A stretch of 11,677 bases of DNA, taken from assembly GCA_032230565.1 (NCBI GenBank), contig JAVXWL010000113.1, positions 1-11,677 on the forward strand, read 5' to 3'. Each line of letters starts with the position of its first letter. Within the stretch, counting starts at the first letter, position 1. The translations under genes were made by a program, and so were the position numbers. This document shows, one piece after another, positions 1 through 5,390 of the stretch. The DNA is from GCA-003244245 sp032230565. Lineage in GTDB: Bacteria > Actinomycetota > Actinomycetes > Mycobacteriales > Pseudonocardiaceae. Below the pieces are notes generated by a model. That model saw nothing but the letters and a program-made list of their open reading frames with translations, did no database searches and had not been told where the DNA came from.

Positions 1-62
1 CGACGCAGAGGCCAGCCGGGTGTGAGGCAACGGGGAAGCGCAGGTCGCCCACCAGTCACCGG

Positions 63-84
63 CCGTGCCAAATCCGTGCCAGAT
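63..84. repeat. Tandem pair of 11-mers, 10 of 11 bases identical
   Basis: The unit CCGTGCCAAAT is followed directly by CCGTGCCAGAT. The pair lies in the 190-base gene-free stretch at the left edge, on the 3' side of the tRNA-Tyr gene. I see no further copies nearby and no flanking gene, so a function cannot be assigned. It could be chance or a small protein-binding site. Confidence 0.4.
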
Positions 85-190
85 CCAGCGGTGACCGACG
101 GAGCACAGCGGGGAGCCAGGGGGACACCGACCGTCACGCCCGACGCAGACCTCGACCCATCTTCGCAAGCCAGACAGCATATCTACAGAG

Positions 191-273
191 TGGCGGGTCA
201 AGGATTCGAACCTTGGAAGGCATCAGCCGACGGATTTACAGTCCGCTCCCATTGGCCGCTCGGGCAACCCGCC
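191..273 (-). tRNA. tRNA-Tyr (anticodon GTA), class II with long variable arm
   Basis: Read on the minus strand, the 83-nt sequence folds as a tRNA. The acceptor stem GGCGGGT pairs with ACCCGCC, followed by discriminator A. The anticodon stem-loop GCGGACTGTAAATCCGT carries GTA. The T arm is CAAGG-TTCGAAT-CCTTG. The extra length lies in the variable region between the anticodon and T arms, as expected for bacterial tRNA-Tyr. The 3' CCA is not encoded, since the discriminator is followed by CTC; this is usual in many actinobacteria. No second tRNA and no clear terminator are visible downstream (positions below 191). The gene is divergent from yajQ. Bacterial tRNA genes are common integration sites, but I found no duplicate of the tRNA 3' end in the window. 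Confidence 0.97.
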
Positions 274-296
274 TGGAGGCCGGGCGCACCGGCCGG

Positions 297-325
297 TGGA
301 TACGATACACAGCCCGTGACGTCGA
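297..325 (-). promoter_or_regulatory. Possible sigma-70-type promoter for tRNA-Tyr
   Basis: On the minus strand a TCGACG hexamer (320-325) is separated by 17 nt from TATCCA (297-302), about 24 nt before the tRNA 5' end. The -35 matches TTGACA at four of six positions, while the -10 matches only in its TAT. The overlapping TATCGT is an alternative -10. Spacing and position are right, but the match is weak. Confidence 0.25.
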
Positions 326-379
326 GGCGGATCGGGCCCGGCGGGTAAGGTCGGCACCGGCTCAACGAAGGAGGCTGTG

Positions 380-871
380 ATGGCGGATCCGTCGTTCGAT
401 GTGGTCAGCAAGGTCGATCGGCAGGAAGTGGATAACGCGCTCAATCAAGCGGCCAAGGAGTTGTCGACCCGGTTCGATTTCCGAGGCACCGGGGCGAAGG
501 CGACCTGGACCGGTGACGAGGCGATCACGATCGAGGCGGAGACCGAGGAGCGCTGCCGCGCTGCCATCGACGTCGTCCAGGGCAAGCTGGTCAAGCGGGG
601 CATCTCGCTGAAGTCCTTCGAGGTGGACGAGCCGGCCGTCTCAGGCAAGGTCTACCGGACCACGGGACGCATCCTGCAGGGCATCAGCCAGGACAAGGCC
701 AAGGAGATCGCCAAGGCGGTCCGGGACGAGAAACTCAAGGGCGTACAGGCCCAGATTCAAGGTGACCAGCTTCGCGTCTCGGGCAAGAAGAAAGACGACT
801 TGCAAGCCGTCATTGCATTGTTGAAAGGCCGCGACTTCGGGGTCGCGTTGCAGTTCACCAACTATAGATGA
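380..871 (+). CDS. yajQ: YajQ family nucleotide-binding protein (UPF0234/DUF520)
   Basis: The 163-residue product matches the YajQ family along its whole length, from an N-terminal MADPSFDVVSKVD to a C-terminal FGVALQFTNYR, both hallmark ends of the family. YajQ proteins are small cytosolic proteins with two similar alpha/beta domains. Some members bind cyclic di-GMP and act as effectors with a transcription factor; others have been linked to binding of nucleotides or RNA. No partner is visible here, so the ligand in this organism is unknown. The start is chosen at ATG 380 because an AAGGAGG ribosome-binding site (368-374) lies 5 nt upstream. The in-frame GTG at 377 would leave only 2 nt. The gene is divergent from tRNA-Tyr, and its stop is 12 nt from the end of the opposing methyltransferase remnant. 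Length is normal and nothing looks broken. Confidence 0.95.
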   Translation: MADPSFDVVSKVDRQEVDNALNQAAKELSTRFDFRGTGAKATWTGDEAITIEAETEERCRAAIDVVQGKLVKRGISLKSFEVDEPAVSGKVYRTTGRILQGISQDKAKEIAKAVRDEKLKGVQAQIQGDQLRVSGKKKDDLQAVIALLKGRDFGVALQFTNYR

Positions 872-883
872 TTTCGGTATTGC

Positions 884-1427
884 TTATTTTGCGTGGGCAG
901 TGATTAAAAAGCGGCTTGGCATGCCTTCACTCCCATGAACCTCGGGTGGGCGAGAACCCCGCTTCGTGCAGCAGCTTCTGGTAGGTATCGAGCGAGTAAG
1001 CCTCACCTTCTCGGGACCACGCGAGCATGACTACCGAGAAGAGGTAAGGAAACGCTGCTCGGGGAAGTGATGGAAGATGTGGCTTGCGATAATCACGTCG
1101 TAGGGTCCGTCCAGCACCACCTCGAACACGTCGCCTTCAATCAAACTCGGGCGCTCGCGCAGGCCAGCCGATCAACGTTGGCCTTCGTATGTTCAAGGAC
1201 GTTGGCCCAGTCGAGCAGGGTCGCTCGTGCCACCGGATGCTGAGCCGCAAGCGTCAAAGAGTACAGACCACCACCGCAGGCGATGTCGAGAATGTCGAGG
1301 CTTTTCGTTGGCCAGCTGGACGCCGGCCCGGAGGATTGTCGTTACCTGAAGCCCTTGAATCATCTGCATCAGCGGTTCAGGGGACACGGCCGGTCGGGGG
1401 GTCGACGGAAAGAGCTTCACTGGTCAC
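884..1427 (-). pseudogene. Decayed SAM-dependent O-methyltransferase (Methyltransf_2-like)
   Basis: Six fragments in shifting minus-strand frames line up in the order of a small-molecule O-methyltransferase. (A) 1427-1380 starts at a GTG with GGAGG 5 nt upstream and reads VTSEALSVDPPTGRV. (B) 1387-1301 contains SPEPLMQMIQGLQ, like the N-terminal dimerisation helix region. (C) 1299-1162 has the SAM-binding motif I LDIACGGGLYS and then LLDWANVLEHTK. (D) 1165-1049 has GDVFEV and IIASHIFHHFPEQR. (E) 1043-948 has FSVVMLAWSREGEAYS and LLHEAGF. (F) 949-884 ends EVHGSEGMPSRFL and a TAA. Single-step frameshifts separate A/B, C/D and E/F. Larger pieces are missing between B and C (most of the N-terminal domain) and between D and E (the segment normally linking the HHF motif to the C-terminal part). 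About 540 nt remain of a gene normally near 1 kb. The good ribosome-binding site shows it was once translated. The substrate cannot be told. The first 50 bases of the minus-strand 3' end are visibly AT-richer than the surroundings. Confidence 0.85.
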
Positions 1428-1618
1428 TAAAGCCTCCGGGGGCGGAACGCACCCGTAATCCGGATCTCGCGCAAGGGTCAGTCCCTCACGCGGTTTACGG
1501 GGCTGCGGTCGCGGATTCAGGCGCTGGCAGGGGGATCGGTGCTGATTGTGCCTTGCCGGATTACCCGACCACTGTGGGCTACCCGGCCTGACCGCGATCA
1601 AACCGGTCCCGGACACTG

Positions 1619-2497
1619 GTGCTAGTGAAGGGCATCGTGTTGGCCGGTGGCAGCGGCACCCGGCTGTATCCGATCACGCAGGCCGTCTGCAAGCAGCTGC
1701 TGCCGGTGTACGACAAACCGATGGTGTACTACCCACTTTCGGTGCTCATGCTGGCCGGGATCCGCCAGATATTGATCATTTCTACGCCCACTGACCTGCC
1801 GCTATTTCGTCGCCTGCTCGGTGACGGCGCCGCTCTGGGGCTGCAGCTGAGCTACGCCGAGCAGGCCGAGCCCAACGGCCTGGCCGAGGCCTTCCTGATC
1901 GGCGCGGAGTTCATCGCCGACGACCCGGTCGCGCTCGTACTGGGTGACAACATCTTCTACGGGCGGGGCTTCTCCGGCCGGCTCCGGCAGTGTGTGATCG
2001 ACTTGAACGGGTGCGTGCTGTTCGGGTATCCCGTCAAGGAGCCGCAGCGCTACGGCGTCGGTGAAGTCGACGCCGCCGGCAAGTTGGTCTCCATCGAGGA
2101 GAAGCCGGCGGCTCCTCGCTCGAACAAGGCGATCACCGGCCTGTATTTCTACGACAACGACGTGGTGAAGGTTGCTCGCTCGCTGACCCCGTCCGCGCGC
2201 GGCGAGCTGGAGATCACCGACATCAACGCGCACTACCTGCGCCAAGGAAGGGCGACGTTGATCGACCTGGGCCGTGGCTTCGCCTGGCTGGACACTGGCA
2301 CCCACGAGTCACTGCTGGAGGCCGGCCAGTTCGTCCAGGTGCTCGAACACCGCCAAGGCGTTCGGATCGCCTGCCTGGAGGAAATCGCGCTGCGGATGGG
2401 CTACATCAACGCCGAAGCGTGCTACGCGCTGGGCCAGTCGTTGGCGAACTCGGGATACGGCCAGTACGTCATGGACATCGCCCGCGCCATTCGCTGA
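1619..2497 (+). CDS. rfbA: Glucose-1-phosphate thymidylyltransferase (RmlA/RfbA)
   Basis: The 292-residue protein catalyses glucose-1-phosphate + dTTP to dTDP-glucose + PPi, the first step towards dTDP-rhamnose and other dTDP-deoxysugars, in the cytosol. Family residues are present: the nucleotide-binding loop LAGGSGTRL (8-16, R15), KQLLPVYDKPM with K25/Q26, the metal-binding aspartates D110 (LGDNIFYG) and D225 (WLDTGTH), and E161-K162 in EEKP. Length equals the family norm. One oddity is Cys24 just before KQLLP, where Ser is usual. The start is uncertain. GTG 1619 has only a weak GGA 5 nt upstream; GTG 1625 (VKGIVLAGG) would match the MKGI start of many homologues. No clear promoter is visible in the 190 bases upstream. 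The gene stands alone: no rfbB, rfbC or rfbD homologue lies in the window. Its stop is 9 nt from that of the convergent htpX. Confidence 0.96.
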   Translation: MLVKGIVLAGGSGTRLYPITQAVCKQLLPVYDKPMVYYPLSVLMLAGIRQILIISTPTDLPLFRRLLGDGAALGLQLSYAEQAEPNGLAEAFLIGAEFIADDPVALVLGDNIFYGRGFSGRLRQCVIDLNGCVLFGYPVKEPQRYGVGEVDAAGKLVSIEEKPAAPRSNKAITGLYFYDNDVVKVARSLTPSARGELEITDINAHYLRQGRATLIDLGRGFAWLDTGTHESLLEAGQFVQVLEHRQGVRIACLEEIALRMGYINAEACYALGQSLANSGYGQYVMDIARAIR

Positions 2498-2506
2498 GCC
2501 GGCGAG

Positions 2507-3373
2507 TCAGGGCCGCTGGCGGCGGGCCATCTCTTCCAAGCGGTGCACCCGGTCGGCGATCGGCGGGTGGGTGGAGAACAACCGCGCCGCGCCCTCGCCC
2601 GGCCGGAACGGGTTGGCGATCATCAGGTGAGACTGCGCGACCACGGCAGGCGCAGGGGCGAGTGGCGCCATCGCGGTGCCGTACTCCAGCTTGCGCAGCG
2701 CGCTGGCCAGCGCCAGCGGGTCCCCCGTGAGTTCCGCGCCGGAGGCGTCGGCCTGGTACTCCCGGGACCGGCTGACTGCCATCTGCACGATGCCGGCGGC
2801 AATCGGGCCGAGCAGCGCGATGAGGATCATGGCCAGCGGGTTGGAACGGTCGTTGTTGCCGCCCCCGAATAGTCCCGCGAACATCGCCAAGTTTGACAAG
2901 GCCGTCACCATGCCGGCCAATGCTCCGGCGACCGAGGAGATGAGGATGTCCCGGTTGTAGACGTGTGACAGCTCGTGGCCGAGCACGCCGCGAAGTTCCC
3001 GCTCATCGAGCAGCTCGAGGATCCCGACGGTGCAGCACACCGCAGCGTGCCGCGGGTTACGGCCGGTGGCGAAGGCGTTGGGTGCCTGGGTGGGGCTGAG
3101 GTACAGCCGTGGCATCGGCTGGCGCGCGTCGGTGGCCAGCTCGCGGACGATTCGGTACATCATCGGCTGCTCGGGCTCGGACACCGGCCGCGCGTGCATG
3201 ATACGCAACGCCAACTTGTCGGAGTTGAAGTAGGCGTAGGCGTTCATCCCGACCACGAATACCAGCGCGATGAATACGCCGCCGCGCCCGAAGAACCACC
3301 CGATCAGCACCACCAGCGCGGACAGTCCGCCGAGCAGCAGCGCGGTCTTCAGACCATTGACGTGGTTGTGCAC
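2507..3373 (-). CDS. htpX: HtpX membrane zinc metalloprotease (M48 family)
   Basis: The 288-residue product is an HtpX-type endopeptidase of the inner membrane, a family that degrades misfolded membrane proteins together with FtsH. The zinc motif HELSH is at 133-137 (ligands H133 and H137, catalytic E134), and the third ligand E205 is in SREYQADASGAELTGDP. Hydrophobic segments lie at about 9-28 and 32-50 before the protease domain, and at about 143-170 and 181-200 between the two halves of the zinc site, the usual HtpX layout. The C-terminal LFSTHPPIADRVHRLE motif is also typical. GTG 3373 is chosen because GGGAGG lies 10 nt upstream and MHNHVNGLKTALLL resembles actinobacterial HtpX starts; the ATG at 3380 is in another frame. 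The gene is divergent from the crotonase gene, sharing a 106-base upstream region, and convergent with rfbA. It appears intact. Confidence 0.96.
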   Translation of the reverse strand: MHNHVNGLKTALLLGGLSALVVLIGWFFGRGGVFIALVFVVGMNAYAYFNSDKLALRIMHARPVSEPEQPMMYRIVRELATDARQPMPRLYLSPTQAPNAFATGRNPRHAAVCCTVGILELLDERELRGVLGHELSHVYNRDILISSVAGALAGMVTALSNLAMFAGLFGGGNNDRSNPLAMILIALLGPIAAGIVQMAVSRSREYQADASGAELTGDPLALASALRKLEYGTAMAPLAPAPAVVAQSHLMIANPFRPGEGAARLFSTHPPIADRVHRLEEMARRQRP

Positions 3374-3479
3374 GGTCCATCAGCCTCCCGCGGTGTGCGC
3401 TCCCACTCAGTCCAACGCACCGCCCGATGGTGAGGTTCCTCGCTCGCAGCCAGCACGCGGAGACGAGAGACTGAACAGC

Positions 3480-4250
3480 ATGGAGGTTTCGGTACAGCTC
3501 CGCGGCGGGGTGGCTGTGGTGACGGTGGTCGATCGAGAGCGGCGAAACGCGTTGAGCCTTGAGCTTTCCGACCGGCTGGCGCAGGCGGTGACGGCATGCG
3601 ACCACGACGACTCGGTGCACGCCATCGTGATCACCGGCGCGCCGCCCGCGTTCTGTGCCGGAGGTGACCTGGGCGCGCTGGTCGCTGCTGGCCAGTCGGG
3701 CTCCGAAGCTGACCTGCACCATATCTACGCCGGATTCCTGGCCGTCGCGAACGCCGCGGTGCCCACCATCGCCGCCGTCAACGGGCCTGCGGTGGGCGCC
3801 GGACTTAACTTGGCGCTGGCCTGCGACCTGCGTCTGGTCGGACCGGGGGCGTTGTTCGACGCGCGCTTCCTGCAGCTGGGCATCCATCCCGGCGGTGGCA
3901 TGACGTGGCTAGCGCAGCGCACCGTCGGCGCCCAGATCGCGGCGGCGATGGCCCTGTTCGGCGAACCGCTCGACGCCCAGGAGGCGGTGCGGACCGGTCT
4001 CGCCTTCCGGCTGGTGGAGGTCGACGGTGATCCCCGCTCCCCCGCCGCACACGAGGCGGTGGTGTCCGCCGCGGTGAGCTTCGCGCGCCGGGCTGCAGCG
4101 GCTCCCCGCGATCTCGTGGTCGCCACCAAGGCCGCCCTGCGGGCCACCGCCACGATGCCCGCGCACGCCGACGCCGTCGCCTATGAGACCACGCCACAGC
4201 TCGCCTCGCTCACCTCATTAACCCCACGAGCCGCGAGAAAAGACGGGTAG
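3480..4250 (+). CDS. Crotonase-fold (enoyl-CoA hydratase/isomerase family) protein lacking the catalytic glutamates
   Basis: This 256-residue protein belongs to the crotonase superfamily, acyl-CoA-binding enzymes of fatty-acid and related metabolism. The two oxyanion-hole regions are clear: FCAGGDLGAL (CAGGD at 59-63) and AAVNGPAVGAGLNLALACDL (around 100-117). The PGGGMTW region near 137-143 is also typical. Aligning by eye to rat crotonase, Glu144 falls on Asn110 (GLNLAL) and Glu164 on Phe130, with its preceding Pro replaced by Arg129 (FDARFLQLG). Both residues that activate water in the hydratase are therefore absent. The protein may be an isomerase or lyase with another acid/base, or a binding protein as reported for mycobacterial EchA6. 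The C terminus ends SLTSLTPRAARKDG and lacks the usual EF-rich tail. The start is the ATG with GAGAGA 9 nt upstream. The gene is divergent from htpX and convergent with the polyprenyl synthase gene. Confidence 0.88.
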   Translation: MEVSVQLRGGVAVVTVVDRERRNALSLELSDRLAQAVTACDHDDSVHAIVITGAPPAFCAGGDLGALVAAGQSGSEADLHHIYAGFLAVANAAVPTIAAVNGPAVGAGLNLALACDLRLVGPGALFDARFLQLGIHPGGGMTWLAQRTVGAQIAAAMALFGEPLDAQEAVRTGLAFRLVEVDGDPRSPAAHEAVVSAAVSFARRAAAAPRDLVVATKAALRATATMPAHADAVAYETTPQLASLTSLTPRAARKDG

Positions 4251-4261
4251 GTCCGCTACGA

Positions 4262-4310
4262 AGGTGCCGCTGAAGGCAACTGTTGGCGGAAGTTGCCGTG
4301 TGCGGCACCT
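4262..4310. terminator. Two-tier hairpin between convergent genes, possible bidirectional terminator
   Basis: A perfect 9-bp outer stem AGGTGCCGC (4262-4270) / GCGGCACCT (4302-4310) encloses a perfect 7-bp inner stem GGCAACT (4275-4281) / AGTTGCC (4291-4297). Symmetric 4-nt internal loops separate the stems, and the top loop has 9 nt. It begins 12 bases after the crotonase stop and 64 bases beyond the stop of the nuo-polyprenyl synthase operon. The structure reads equally well from both strands. There is no T-run on either side, so if it terminates transcription it is of the T-less type common in high-GC actinobacteria. Confidence 0.6.
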
Positions 4311-4373
4311 GCGTGCGCGACGCCAGTCCTTCTCCGGAGCTCACGCACAGTGACAACCCGAAGTGAAACCGGG

Positions 4374-5387
4374 TCAGCCGGTGCGGGCGGCGAGGTAGTC
4401 GGTGACCGACGCCAGGGCGTCCCGGGCTGGACAGTCGGGCAGCACGGCGAGTTCAGCGCGAGCAGAGTCGGTGTAGGAGCGCAGAGTGCGCATCGCCCGG
4501 TACAGCCCGGGCGACTCACGCAGCAACCACAGGGCCTCCGCGATCAGCGTCTCGTCGGTCAGCGGGCCGGCCAGCAGCACCCGGAGTCGATCGACCCCGG
4601 GGCCGTCGTCGGCGAGCGCGTAAAGCATCGGCAGCGTGCGGACACCCTCGCGCAGGTCGGTTCCCGGCGTCTTGCCGGACTCGGCCGATGGCGAGGCGAT
4701 GTCGATGATGTCGTCGGAGATCTGGAATACGGTGCCGACCTTCTCGCCGAACCGGCGCAGCGCGTCGATGCGCTCCTGGGGGGCGCCGGAGAACATGGCG
4801 CCATACCGGCCCGCGGTGGCGATCAGCGAGCCGGTCTTCTCCGCGATCACCGCGAGGTAGTGCGCCACCGGGTCAGCGCCCTCGGCGGGACCCATGGTTT
4901 CCCGCATCTGGCCGGTGACCAGCTCGGCGAAGGTGCAGGCGATGATCCGCACCGCGTCCGGCCCGAGGTCGGCAACCATCCGGGAGGCGTGCGCGAACAG
5001 GAAGTCGCCGGTGAGGATCGCGACGGTGTTATCCCAGCGAGCGTTGGCGCTGACCGCCCCGCGACGCATGGTGGCCTCGTCCATCACATCGTCGTGGTAG
5101 AGCGTGGCCAGATGGACCAGCTCCACCACCGCGGCCGCGCGCACCACGTCCTGCGGTCGCCCGTTGTCCGGCCCGAACTGGCCGGCGAGCAAGGTGAACA
5201 GCGGCCGGAACCGCTTGCCGCCGGCGTCGACGAGGTGCAGCGAGGCCTCGGTGAGGAAGCGGAACTCGCTTTGCACTTCCCGGTGCAGCAGCTCCTCCAC
5301 CTGGGTCAGACCCCGCTCCAGGACGGCACGCAGCGCGGGGTCAGCCAGCTCTACGCCTGCGACCTGCTCAGATGTTGACCTGGTCAC
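4374..5387 (-). CDS. Long-chain polyprenyl diphosphate synthase (IspB/GrcC-like)
   Basis: The 337-residue cytosolic enzyme condenses isopentenyl diphosphate onto an allylic primer to build the all-trans side chain, in actinobacteria mainly for menaquinone. The family motifs appear in order: GGKRFRP (56-62), the first Asp-rich motif DDVMD (99-103, in LYHDDVMDEATMRRG), the KTGSLIATA region (about 184-192), and the second Asp-rich motif DDIID (225-229) followed by GTDLREG. The residue five before the first Asp is Ala94, a small residue as in octaprenyl synthases, which fits a long product; exact chain length cannot be read. GTG 5387 lies 3 nt after the nuoN stop with no strong ribosome-binding site, so translation is probably coupled to nuoN. 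It is the last gene of the nuo operon, and its stop is followed by the hairpin at 4262-4310. Heptaprenyl, octaprenyl and nonaprenyl synthase are all possible names. Confidence 0.93.
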   Translation of the reverse strand: MTRSTSEQVAGVELADPALRAVLERGLTQVEELLHREVQSEFRFLTEASLHLVDAGGKRFRPLFTLLAGQFGPDNGRPQDVVRAAAVVELVHLATLYHDDVMDEATMRRGAVSANARWDNTVAILTGDFLFAHASRMVADLGPDAVRIIACTFAELVTGQMRETMGPAEGADPVAHYLAVIAEKTGSLIATAGRYGAMFSGAPQERIDALRRFGEKVGTVFQISDDIIDIASPSAESGKTPGTDLREGVRTLPMLYALADDGPGVDRLRVLLAGPLTDETLIAEALWLLRESPGLYRAMRTLRSYTDSARAELAVLPDCPARDALASVTDYLAARTG

Positions 5388-5390
5388 GGA

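Noticed and set aside
22..348. Open frame of 108 codons across the left edge and the tRNA.
   Set aside because: It runs through the tRNA-Tyr gene on the opposite strand, has no recognisable domain and no ribosome-binding site, and looks like a GC-rich shadow frame.
1455..1565. 9-bp inverted repeat GTAATCCGG / CCGGATTAC about 100 bases apart upstream of rfbA, like small element ends.
   Set aside because: A pair of this length is expected by chance in a region of several hundred bases, and no target duplication or element body is visible.
1540..1590. TTGCCG (1553-1558) as a -35 box for rfbA.
   Set aside because: No hexamer resembling TANNNT lies 16-18 nt downstream, so the promoter is not supported.
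1189..1591. Several plus-strand open frames of about 90-100 codons over the methyltransferase remnant.
   Set aside because: They are antisense to the recognisable methyltransferase fragments and show no family resemblance of their own.
2498..2506. A terminator between rfbA and htpX.
   Set aside because: Only 9 bases separate the two stops, and I found no convincing stem-loop across the junction.
4211..4220. In-frame TTA leucine codon near the end of the crotonase gene, a possible sign of bldA-type control.
   Set aside because: nuoN also has an in-frame TTA (minus strand, about 6695-6693), and a core respiratory gene is unlikely to be under such control. The codon is not restricted to special genes here.
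4293..5378. Plus-strand open frame of 361 codons covering the polyprenyl synthase gene.
   Set aside because: It is the antisense of a clear polyprenyl synthase with both Asp-rich motifs; its composition (Gly/Gln/His/Arg-rich) is that of an antisense frame of a GC-rich gene.
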